Assembly (NCBI GenBank): GCA_937898155.1 | Contig: CALEJO010000159.1 | Location: 1 to 7,878, forward strand | Direction: 5' to 3' | Length of the DNA: 7,878 nt | Source: an uncultured Clostridia bacterium | GTDB lineage: Bacteria > Bacillota > Clostridia > Oscillospirales > CAG-272 | The notes under the pieces: generated by a model | What the model was told of the DNA's origin: nothing | Seen by the model: only the letters and a program-made list of their open reading frames with translations | Databases searched by the model: none | Shown: positions 1-5,633 of the stretch, piece after piece | Layout of the letters: every line of letters starts with the position of its first letter | Numbering within the stretch: position 1 is the stretch's first letter | Program-made: the position numbers and the translations under genes

Positions 1-952
1 CCTTATAACGACGCAGCTCTTCATCAGTCACGCGGAGATCAGGAGCATAATCAGTCTTAAAACGATCTTTAACCACGCGTCCATCAGGATCAGTCCAGGA
101 ATAATCATTATCAGCCCAATTTGTAAAATTAAGCTCACTTACAAAACCGGTATATTTAGCGCCAGAAAAAGCGTGAGAGTCATATCTTTTAACACACAAA
201 CGCTTATAGCCAAGCCAACCGAAATAGTACTCAGCTCGTTTATCGGCGTCGTGCTGCACATCATTGACATTCTGCACCTGATCTTCGGCAAGCATCAATT
301 CCTTTACATCAACTTTGTAAAACGGAGTAATTCCAAGCCAACGCCGAAAATGAGTTAACCAATAAACAGAACCAAGACGAGACCTAATATTAATATTGAT
401 TGAACCGCTTCTCTGTTCAGTCATATACACCCGACACATATCATGGCATTTATCACCGTAAAAATGACGAAAAAAACGGATAAAAACTTCAAGACACTCA
501 TAATCGTCAATCACGTTTCTCGTGATTATGTTGGGGTCATTAAAACTATACTGATTAGCAGATAAGCCAATTTCATCATAAAACAACAAGGGACAACAAT
601 CCGAGGGCAAAGGGGTCCGGAGCAAAAGCATGTCACGCGTTAAAACGTCAGCCCAGACTTTACGCGTGACCCTATAGGGGATCGTGGAATAGACACGCGG
701 GGGGACGCTAATATATGTCCCAAGCAGACGATGCAGAGGATGTTTTCGCCGACGATACCAGCGCATACACTTACGATACTGACGGCGTAGCTCCTTAGAG
801 CTCAACAAACTCTTACCGGAGCCAAGTTCACCAGAACGAAGCTTTAACACGCTTGGACGATCTTTTTTCGATCGCCAAACCTGCAAAAAAAGAAAAACGA
901 GTAAAACAATCAAAGCCAACAAAAGTATATATTTTATATCAGAAAAGCTCAA
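1..952 (-). CDS. zot: Zot/pI-type phage assembly ATPase, C-terminus missing at window edge
   Basis: This is the inner-membrane ATPase thought to drive filamentous phage assembly and extrusion. I read 317 codons without a stop from a TTG at 952-950 to the left edge. Residues about 8-26 form a strongly hydrophobic helix. They are followed by a basic stretch (RSKKDR), Walker A GELGSGKS at 41-48, Walker B LLFYDEIG at 122-129, and a Zot-like segment EQRSGSININIRSR at 179-192. TTG is chosen because GGAGGT lies 5 bases upstream, a stop codon (TAA) lies two codons before it, and no ATG precedes Walker A. The gene follows the 187-aa gene after a long hairpin. The helix is N-terminal to the ATPase core, whereas in Ff pI and Vibrio Zot the membrane segment follows it; a second helix may lie beyond the window. 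Family assignment is firm; the direction of energy use is known only from relatives. Confidence 0.9.
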   Translation of the reverse strand, partial: MSFSDIKYILLLALIVLLVFLFLQVWRSKKDRPSVLKLRSGELGSGKSLLSSKELRRQYRKCMRWYRRRKHPLHRLLGTYISVPPRVYSTIPYRVTRKVWADVLTRDMLLLRTPLPSDCCPLLFYDEIGLSANQYSFNDPNIITRNVIDDYECLEVFIRFFRHFYGDKCHDMCRVYMTEQRSGSININIRSRLGSVYWLTHFRRWLGITPFYKVDVKELMLAEDQVQNVNDVQHDADKRAEYYFGWLGYKRLCVKRYDSHAFSGAKYTGFVSELNFTNWADNDYSWTDPDGRVVKDRFKTDYAPDLRVTDEELRRYK

Positions 953-957
953 TTTTT

Positions 958-963
958 ACCTCC
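958..963 (-). promoter_or_regulatory. Ribosome binding site that sets the TTG start of the Zot gene
   Basis: The minus strand reads GGAGGT, then five A's, then TTG. The perfect Shine-Dalgarno core at normal spacing decides the start of a gene that has no ATG in the right place. It lies four bases downstream of the 16-base palindrome at 968-983. Confidence 0.8.
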
Positions 964-967
964 AATA

Positions 968-983
968 AGATCCGATCGGATCT
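968..983. repeat. Perfect 16-base palindrome ahead of the Zot ribosome binding site
   Basis: AGATCCGATCGGATCT is its own reverse complement. It lies between the long hairpin at 990-1051 and the Zot Shine-Dalgarno at 958-963, so in RNA it would fold just upstream of the ribosome site. As DNA it could be an operator for a dimeric regulator. It contains GATC twice and a CGATCG centre. Function is unknown. Confidence 0.6.
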
Positions 984-989
984 AAACAC

Positions 990-1051
990 TTTGATTTTCG
1001 GTTGGGCGATGCCACCTAAAGTGGCAATCGCCCCAACCACCGAAAATCAAA
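990..1051. repeat. Long imperfect hairpin between the 187-aa gene and the Zot gene
   Basis: TTTGATTTTCGG at 990-1001 pairs with CCGAAAATCAAA at 1040-1051, TT with AA (1002-1003 with 1035-1036), GGGCGAT at 1004-1010 with most of 1026-1033, and GCCAC with GTGGC around the loop CTAAA at 1016-1020. The stem is about 26 pairs with small bulges. It contains the stop codon of the 187-aa gene (1047-1049). No real U tract follows on the minus strand, so it is not a textbook intrinsic terminator. It may instead attenuate or process the message, or act at the DNA level as an origin or packaging-signal hairpin, both known features of filamentous phage single strands. The structure is seen; the role is inferred. 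Confidence 0.8.
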
Positions 1052-1610
1052 AATGAGTTCCGACACCGTCGTGAACATGGGCAAATCCCTCCGAATCTAT
1101 ATACATAGGAACAAAACCATAAGTTAAAACTAAGTCACCTACATATTTTGCTTCATTGGAATCATGGAACATTAAAAAAGGGTAATAATCATCTAATGAT
1201 TCGTTCGAATTGTGATACGAAATAGTGTTTTTCATCCGAACAATTAGTTGTTCGGATGAATCAAGAAAATCAAACCCAAACAATTTCACGTCTAAAACCT
1301 GCGCATCATCGACGGAAGAGAAAACAATTTCATAGGAATGGTTTAACCGATAGCTCGATTCTAAAACAGCGTATGCAGAAATATTGCGCTTCATGTTTAG
1401 GAAACTTTCGTCAAAAAAATATAAGAAATAAGCATCACCGAAGCCAAAATCAGGGAAAAAGTCTCCGAAAACTTTTGATGCACCGTTTGCTATACTGCGA
1501 ATCGGTCTAAGAATCGAACCGCCTACCGAAAATACGTCATTTGAATATGTGGCGAGACCAGCAGAGATCAACAATCCTAAAATCAGAAACACAGCTAAAA
1601 GCCCACGCAT
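1047..1610 (-). CDS. Secreted or membrane-anchored minor virion protein candidate (187 aa)
   Basis: I do not recognise a family. Residues 4-19 are a short hydrophobic segment after Arg2, ending in SAGLA; this could be a cleavable signal peptide (cut after about residue 20) or a single N-terminal anchor. The rest is a polar, aromatic-rich outer domain of about 165 residues with no Cys and no second clear membrane helix. The ATG at 1610-1608 shares one base with the TAA stop of the pIII-like gene, and the purine-rich GGTGGTGG lies just upstream, so translation is probably coupled. It occupies the place of gene VI in M13, between the adsorption protein and the assembly ATPase. A role as a minor tip protein or partner of the adsorption protein is inferred from position only. 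Confidence 0.8.
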   Translation of the reverse strand: MRGLLAVFLILGLLISAGLATYSNDVFSVGGSILRPIRSIANGASKVFGDFFPDFGFGDAYFLYFFDESFLNMKRNISAYAVLESSYRLNHSYEIVFSSVDDAQVLDVKLFGFDFLDSSEQLIVRMKNTISYHNSNESLDDYYPFLMFHDSNEAKYVGDLVLTYGFVPMYIDSEGFAHVHDGVGTHF

Positions 1611-2851
1611 TAGACCACCACCTTGAATACCATGACCGCTACGAAAATAATGGATAGAGTTATCAAGACCGAGCTAAGAGACAAGCCGCCAACCGACGAT
1701 TGGTTGATAAATGAAGAAAACGCGGTATAGAAGCCCTCCCACATACTATTAATAACCACTTTTAACGATTGAGTGTCTTTAATCCCTTGTTGGTATCCAT
1801 CCTCGTATAAATTGTCAAGAGGAATCAAACGAGCGTATATAACCTCGTTTGAAAACAATGGATCGCCCGAACGGACGGGATCGGTAAATTGCTGATCATA
1901 ATACCAACCGACAAAAACGGAATCGGAATATTGCAATGTTGGCAAGCTTGCCGGAATCATCGTTAGATCATCAATCACCCGTATTGTTGTATCTCCGTTC
2001 TTGAATGTAAGGGAATATTTGACGACGGTCCAGCGAGCAACCAACACAACATTTCCGGAAATCACGTCTCCAGGGTTAGCAATCTCATTATTATGCTGAT
2101 AGACCCAAGCATAAAACCGAGAGCCAACCTTAACCGGCTCGGGGAGTGGATTAGGCAAAACAGTAATACCGGTCAAGCTCGAAACAGACGAACCGCCGGC
2201 ACTGTCAAAGCTCACTGAATAGCCGACACCCTGTCCAATCCATTTAGCGTGAAGGACCATACCAGGAGTATAAATATCTCCAGCACGATATTCCACGGTG
2301 AAAGTCTGATTCCACCAACCATCAAATATATAGCCGGAACGGGTAGGAATAGGAAGTTCTGGCAAGGTATCGCCGACAACCACGATCGACGAGACCGGCT
2401 CACCGCCAGGGTTGGAAAAATACACAACGTTTCCGACGTCTTGAGAACTAAGATAGATAGACCAATATGGAGAAGCATCATCAAGCTCAAAAACGTAAGT
2501 ATAACCCACGGTCGAAATATTCTTATACGTTCCAGTATGTCCAGAGGGGTCAGGAAAATTGAAAAGTTCAATCGTAGACTCGAACGACTCACCGCCAGGG
2601 GCATAGACGGAAACTTCATTCCAAAGATTGCTATAATCACCATAGCCCGTGCTTATATAATACACACCATCAGAACCAAGCCGAACACCTACTTGACCAG
2701 TCCAGGGAAGAAACGTTTGATAGCCGCCAGCTGTCCAGATATGAACGCCAGGTTGGGACGAATCAAAATCGCCATCCACAGCCAGAACAGGAGCAGAAAC
2801 GGCAAAAACCAAAACAACAACGGCAAGAATAGCTAAAAATCGCTTAGTCAT
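1610..2851 (-). CDS. pIII-like adsorption protein with three InlB-type B-repeats and C-terminal anchor
   Basis: This 413-residue protein has the layout of a filamentous phage receptor-binding tip protein. Residues 1-24 are a signal peptide (KR, then a hydrophobic stretch ending PVLA). Residues 25-140 are an aromatic- and Gly-rich domain with no family I can name. Three tandem Listeria-Bacteroides (InlB B-repeat, Flg_new-like) units follow at about 142-204, 211-274 and 279-341, with hallmarks such as GYIFDGWW, LHAKW, LVARW and FVGWYY. Residues about 350-390 form a linker, and 391-413 a hydrophobic C-terminal anchor ending in KVVV. Its ATG overlaps the previous stop as ATGA, and GGGGGTG lies 7 bases upstream. 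Signal peptide plus binding repeats plus C-terminal anchor, located before the Zot gene, is the gene III pattern. The repeat family is known from surface adhesins; phage receptor binding is inferred. Confidence 0.85.
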   Translation of the reverse strand: MTKRFLAILAVVVLVFAVSAPVLAVDGDFDSSQPGVHIWTAGGYQTFLPWTGQVGVRLGSDGVYYISTGYGDYSNLWNEVSVYAPGGESFESTIELFNFPDPSGHTGTYKNISTVGYTYVFELDDASPYWSIYLSSQDVGNVVYFSNPGGEPVSSIVVVGDTLPELPIPTRSGYIFDGWWNQTFTVEYRAGDIYTPGMVLHAKWIGQGVGYSVSFDSAGGSSVSSLTGITVLPNPLPEPVKVGSRFYAWVYQHNNEIANPGDVISGNVVLVARWTVVKYSLTFKNGDTTIRVIDDLTMIPASLPTLQYSDSVFVGWYYDQQFTDPVRSGDPLFSNEVIYARLIPLDNLYEDGYQQGIKDTQSLKVVINSMWEGFYTAFSSFINQSSVGGLSLSSVLITLSIIFVAVMVFKVVV

Positions 2852-3921
2852 GTCCGAACACCCCCATCAAAATCAACAATGCCGGCGAGATAATAACAAG
2901 AGTCCGCGGAAAGCTCTTGATCCTGGATGATGTTAAAATACGCCTTGCCGTAATCGCGGCAAAACGCTCCATCATCGCCTATATAAAGTGGACGAGAACC
3001 TAAACCGCGAGATGAAAGCTTAGCCGTAATCGTGTGCAATCCCTCGACAAAAATTGTATCGGTATAACGATCGCCCGAAGAACTATTTTCGGGCGTCGTT
3101 ATAATGCTTGAATTGCCGGAGCTAAACCAAAGATCACCGGCAAAAATGCCGATAGTTGGAACAGATAAACCGTAATAACGATACACGTAAATATCAGCCA
3201 AAGGGCGAAAATACGTTTCCCAAAAAAAATTTTCTCCGTTAAAAGAAACAACGTGATCAACTTGTAAAAGATGTTCTTCGGAAATAGTATCAAACCCACA
3301 AATTGAATCAGTCCAACAAATCAAAAAAGACGAGCATGATCCCTCGGTCTTCGCAAAATTGCCATCAGCATAAAACCGAATATTTTGACTAACACCGGTT
3401 TTAACGCCATTTCTATCATGGTTTCCGCCAGTAAAAACCGGATCGCGTTCAGCTACAGGCAATTCCGCGCGACAAAATTCAACCGGACTAAACCAATCAG
3501 AGCCAGAAACAAACACATCATCTCCATCAAAAGACACTGCCTTAAAGTCAAACATATCATTAGCACCGGTCTTTCCGAGCATAACCAAAACATCCTGACC
3601 ATTCTTGCGATAATTCAAGGTGCAAGAATAATCATCTGTTGTATAATATATCGACCCCATATTATTTGCCTCCACATTTTTATCGATTTTAATGACAGGA
3701 GAAATAGTAATCCAAAGCGTCAATAAGACAAGCGCAAGAAAAACGATATCGGCGATCCGAAGCGCCTTGTCTGCTTTACACAAGACGAAAATAAAACGAA
3801 CGAACAAAAAATAAACAAGGAAAAGGAGCGAAACGGCGACAAGTGAATTAATAATCACGTCGGGGATATACCCTGTCAGATCGCCGAAAAAGCTCGACAA
3901 AGAATCAAAAATAGAACTCAT
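2848..3921 (-). CDS. Membrane protein with two N-terminal helices and large Cys-containing ectodomain (357 aa)
   Basis: No family is recognised. Residues about 22-47 and 56-76 are membrane helices joined by a short basic loop (CKADKALR). By the positive-inside rule, both the N-terminus and the C-terminal domain of about 280 residues should face outside. The outer domain looks beta-rich and holds seven Cys, suggesting disulfides. The start chosen is ATG at 3921-3919, with GAGG 8 bases upstream; the frame stays open to a TTG at 3975, but that would put the start inside a terminator hairpin. The gene follows the coat terminator directly and its stop overlaps the pIII-like start as ATGA, so the two are translationally coupled. 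A minor virion protein or a membrane partner of the adsorption protein is likely by position. Confidence 0.8.
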   Translation of the reverse strand: MSSIFDSLSSFFGDLTGYIPDVIINSLVAVSLLFLVYFLFVRFIFVLCKADKALRIADIVFLALVLLTLWITISPVIKIDKNVEANNMGSIYYTTDDYSCTLNYRKNGQDVLVMLGKTGANDMFDFKAVSFDGDDVFVSGSDWFSPVEFCRAELPVAERDPVFTGGNHDRNGVKTGVSQNIRFYADGNFAKTEGSCSSFLICWTDSICGFDTISEEHLLQVDHVVSFNGENFFWETYFRPLADIYVYRYYGLSVPTIGIFAGDLWFSSGNSSIITTPENSSSGDRYTDTIFVEGLHTITAKLSSRGLGSRPLYIGDDGAFCRDYGKAYFNIIQDQELSADSCYYLAGIVDFDGGVRT

Positions 3922-3942
3922 ATTCAAAACCTCGAAACCTTG

Positions 3943-3975
3943 AAAAAAATTGAGAGGGCTAAAATGCCCTCTCAA
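3943..3975 (-). terminator. Intrinsic terminator directly after the coat genes
   Basis: Perfect arms TTGAGAGGGC and GCCCTCTCAA (3975-3966 and 3959-3950 on the minus strand) enclose a 6-base loop and are followed by seven T's at 3949-3943. The stop codon of the 214-aa gene lies inside the first arm. Only about 20 bases separate the T tract from the next start codon, leaving no room for a full promoter, so downstream genes need read-through or a promoter inside the coat genes. M13 has its central terminator at the same place, between genes VIII and III. Confidence 0.92.
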
Positions 3976-4616
3976 ACCTTTTGAATGATTTTTCGGGCTA
4001 TGCCAATTGCAAAGCTCGCACCAAGCAAAATCAACGAAACCGTAGCAAAAGTGGTAGGACCACCATCAGGCGCCAAGAAAAGCGATTCGAAATAATGAGC
4101 AACGCCATTTCCTAAGCCGCCGATTAAACCATTGAATCCACCAACGATACCAGCAATGACATTAGCCGGCAAATTAGGCGGTTCATACCAGGCACCGTCA
4201 TAATTGGCACAGTTCTCTGCCAAAAAAGAATATAACGTAGAATCGACATCAACAACAAAATTGTCAAAGACGATCACTTTGCCCTGGAAAAAGATGCCGC
4301 CGGCGTTAGATGGGTTATATAAATTTGCCCATCCGGAATTAGGGTTATTATCAATATAGACACGCCAGCATCCCGTGGATTCTTCGAACCCGAAACCGGT
4401 CATCGTATTAGGATTGCCGGTATAAGTAAATCCGCCGGAAATGCCGAAAGTGCGTTCAGTAAAAACGCTAAAATCGGGATGATCCACAAACGTATATTCG
4501 CCATCAAAAGTCCATGTAGTTGCCGCAGACGCTGGAATAGAGAAAAGAATCACCGTCATTAAAACAACGACGGAAAGAGACGCCACGCGCCTAAAAAGCC
4601 GTTGTTTTTTTAACAC
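3972..4616 (-). CDS. Secreted ectodomain fused to a phage coat-protein module (214 aa)
   Basis: Residues 1-31 are a signal peptide (KKQRLFRR, a hydrophobic core, then IPASA before ATT). Residues 32-150 are a Gly/aromatic-rich outer domain with two Cys (about 83 and 136). Residues 151-214 closely resemble the upstream 76-aa coat candidate: IVGGFNGLIGGLGNGVA, YFESLFL, TFATVSLILLG and a basic tail ARKIIQKV. The C-terminal helix and basic end are typical of filamentous coat proteins. I chose GTG at 4616-4614, since GGCGGG lies 6 bases upstream; this leaves a 2-base gap after the previous stop and puts the signal peptide at the N-terminus. An open TTG at 4643 lacks a ribosome site. It could be a minor coat protein displayed along or at one end of the virion; the outer-domain function is unknown. 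Confidence 0.83.
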   Translation of the reverse strand: MLKKQRLFRRVASLSVVVLMTVILFSIPASAATTWTFDGEYTFVDHPDFSVFTERTFGISGGFTYTGNPNTMTGFGFEESTGCWRVYIDNNPNSGWANLYNPSNAGGIFFQGKVIVFDNFVVDVDSTLYSFLAENCANYDGAWYEPPNLPANVIAGIVGGFNGLIGGLGNGVAHYFESLFLAPDGGPTTFATVSLILLGASFAIGIARKIIQKV

Positions 4617-4618
4617 AG

Positions 4619-4849
4619 TCAACCCGCCTTTCGAATCACCCAACGACCGATACCAAAAGCCGCGCCGACACCCATAAGAATCAAAGAAACTTCTGAAAAA
4701 GTGGAAAGCTCGTTAGTATACGTGACGACGCCCTCAACGACAGTGCTCTTGAGGAAAATAGATTGGAAAAAATCGGCGACACCAGAACCGAAGCCGGTAA
4801 GAATACCATTAAAACCACCAGTAATTGCTTGCACAAAATTGGAAATCAA
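4619..4849 (-). CDS. Candidate major coat protein (76 aa)
   Basis: This small hydrophobic protein fits the filamentous phage coat pattern. A Gly-rich amphipathic N-terminal half (GGFNGILTGFGSGVADFF) is followed by a polar linker at about 35-47, a hydrophobic helix at about 50-67 (SEVSLILMGVGAAFGIG), and a basic tail RWVIRKAG that would contact the single-stranded DNA. There is no cleavable signal peptide, unlike M13 pVIII, so membrane insertion without processing is implied. The start is TTG at 4849-4847, set by the near-perfect GAGGTGAT 5 bases upstream. The gene precedes a longer paralogue of its own sequence and lies before the terminator, as expected for the most highly expressed virion gene. 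Coat identity is inferred from size, topology, position and duplication. Confidence 0.8.
   Translation of the reverse strand: MISNFVQAITGGFNGILTGFGSGVADFFQSIFLKSTVVEGVVTYTNELSTFSEVSLILMGVGAAFGIGRWVIRKAG
4623..4628 (-). promoter_or_regulatory. Ribosome binding site that sets the GTG start of the 214-aa gene
   Basis: GGCGGG on the minus strand lies 6 bases before GTG at 4616 and inside the last codons of the 76-aa gene. The upstream in-frame TTG at 4643 has no comparable site. This supports the shorter protein beginning directly with its signal peptide, and coupling to the coat gene. Confidence 0.6.
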
Positions 4850-4854
4850 GTTAA

Positions 4855-4862
4855 ATCACCTC
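4855..4862 (-). promoter_or_regulatory. Strong ribosome binding site of the candidate major coat gene
   Basis: GAGGTGAT matches the full anti-Shine-Dalgarno complement of Firmicute 16S rRNA over eight bases and stands 5 bases before the TTG start. It is among the strongest sites in the window, consistent with a highly translated coat gene despite the TTG start. Confidence 0.75.
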
Positions 4863-4908
4863 ATAAAATAAATTTATCTAACAGACGCCGCGCGAAACGC
4901 CAGAAAGA

Positions 4909-5154
4909 TCAACAAACACGAATAACGCTGACAGACCCAAAACGATTATAACTGACCTCGATTAAATCACCAACTTGAATAATGTCAACACCAAGTTCAT
5001 CAACTTTGCGTGAACTCAAAGAAATTTTTTCGGTTTCTAAACCTTCTCCCTTGCCTTCTGGAATCTCCGAACCCAAATAAAGAGAAAGACCAGCAACCTT
5101 AATTCCGTCCTTATCCGTAAATGAATAAGGTCTAATGCCAAGAACTTTTTGCAT
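4909..5154 (-). CDS. Small phage protein in the ssDNA-binding (gene V) position (81 aa)
   Basis: I do not recognise a family with certainty. The protein is soluble, with no signal peptide or membrane helix. Its alternating hydrophobic strands (VLGIRPYSF, VAGLSLYLG, DIIQVGDLIEVSYNRFG, VSVIRV) suggest a small beta-barrel such as an OB fold. Size, predicted strand content and the position just upstream of the coat gene all fit the ssDNA-binding protein that switches filamentous phages from replication to packaging. This is an inference, not a detected domain. ATG at 5154 is well supported by AGAGGT 7 bases upstream. The 47-54 bases before the coat gene show no convincing promoter, so the two are probably cotranscribed. 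Confidence 0.75.
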   Translation of the reverse strand: MQKVLGIRPYSFTDKDGIKVAGLSLYLGSEIPEGKGEGLETEKISLSSRKVDELGVDIIQVGDLIEVSYNRFGSVSVIRVC

Positions 5155-5181
5155 AAAAAATACCTCTTTTCTTTTTTTATA

Positions 5182-5202
5182 GATACCGCTTTAGCGGATA
5201 CC
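5182..5202. repeat. Short symmetric repeat between the 99-aa and 81-aa genes
   Basis: On the plus strand GATACC occurs twice as a direct repeat (5182-5187 and 5197-5202), flanking a small inverted repeat CCGCT-TT-AGCGG (5186-5197). It starts immediately after the stop codon of the 99-aa gene. There is no U tract on the transcribed strand, so it is not a terminator. It could be a protein-binding site or an RNA hairpin upstream of the 81-aa ribosome site; the function is unknown. Confidence 0.45.
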
Positions 5203-5203
5203 A

Positions 5204-5503
5204 TCATTTATATAAATCTTTACACCATTGATCCATAGTCTTGAAAAGCTCGTCAGTATCAAAATTAAAGATCAATCCACCTTTTTTGTCACTAAGAATC
5301 GCGCTTTGATCCACAACAATTCCCTGCTCGTCCATCTTATATGCAAAACTACGCAATCGCCTATAAGCTCTTGTCCGATCCTCAGCCGGATATGATTCCG
5401 GGTGAGACAACTGGCGCAGAAGCGCACACAAAGCATTTAGGAATTGATGCAAGCCAAATTTGCCGATATACAAAGCAACTTGTGAAAAAACACGTTTCGG
5501 CAC
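5204..5503 (-). CDS. Small cytoplasmic phage protein of unknown function (99 aa)
   Basis: This is the first gene of the phage block on this side. There is no signal peptide and no membrane helix. It is rich in charged residues, with a likely helical Arg/Tyr-rich stretch (about 44-56, RTRAYRRLRSFAY) and an acidic, aromatic C-terminal part (about 76-99). No DNA-binding motif can be called by eye. The start is uncertain: the furthest upstream option is GTG at 5503-5501, but GAGGA lies only one base before it, too close for efficient initiation, and no ATG occurs near the N-terminus. A TTG at 5473 is the next possibility, without a clear ribosome site. By position it could be a replication or regulatory protein; this is a guess from context. 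Confidence 0.6.
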   Translation of the reverse strand: MPKRVFSQVALYIGKFGLHQFLNALCALLRQLSHPESYPAEDRTRAYRRLRSFAYKMDEQGIVVDQSAILSDKKGGLIFNFDTDELFKTMDQWCKDLYK

Positions 5504-5505
5504 GT

Positions 5506-5520
5506 CCTCGATATTCGAGG
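5506..5520. repeat. Palindrome touching the start of the 99-aa gene
   Basis: CCTCGA-TAT-TCGAGG is a perfect 6-base inverted repeat with a 3-base spacer. It ends two bases before the GTG at 5503 and overlaps the only purine-rich candidate ribosome site (GAGGA). Binding of a protein, or folding in the mRNA, would block initiation of the first phage gene, so it is a plausible operator or translational control element. Confidence 0.5.
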
Positions 5521-5584
5521 GCTGATACGAGGGGAAATAGAAATTTTATATAATAAAGGGAAGCGAAAAAAGCGTGTGCAGGCG

Positions 5585-5633
5585 GTATTTTTCCGGTTTT
5601 GGCGCTTTTTTCCTATTTTGACCGAAAAAATAC
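5585..5633. repeat. Long imperfect inverted repeat at the phage-host junction
   Basis: GTATTTTTCCGGTT at 5585-5598 pairs with GACCGAAAAAATAC at 5620-5633, with one mismatch and one G-T wobble over 14 positions and a 21-base loop. It lies between the flippase terminator and the first phage gene. Neither strand has a T run placed for a normal terminator. It may belong to the phage intergenic region (origin or packaging hairpin) or to the attachment region; the sequence alone does not decide. Confidence 0.6.

Noticed and set aside
853..1056. Plus-strand frame of 67 codons across the long hairpin.
   Set aside because: It is opposite the Zot N-terminus and its codons cover the hairpin; no ribosome site was found.
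2249..2836. Plus-strand open frame of 195 codons.
   Set aside because: It is antisense to the adsorption gene, which has a clear domain structure; the product has no domain or ribosome-site support.
3922..3975. A longer version of the 357-aa protein starting at TTG 3975.
   Set aside because: The extra 18 codons are the terminator stem, loop and T tract; ATG at 3921 has GAGG at proper spacing.
4617..4643. A longer version of the 214-aa protein starting at TTG 4643, overlapping the coat gene.
   Set aside because: No ribosome site lies before it, and it would add nine polar residues ahead of a normal signal peptide; GTG 4616 has GGCGGG 6 bases upstream.
5186..5197. CCGCT-TT-AGCGG hairpin considered as a terminator of the 99-aa gene.
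   Set aside because: The stem is only five pairs and is followed by an A-rich, not T-rich, stretch on the transcribed strand.
5540..5567. AT-rich stretch considered as a dif/XerCD integration site.
   Set aside because: It does not show the paired 11-base arms with a 6-base centre expected of dif; only AT-richness matches.
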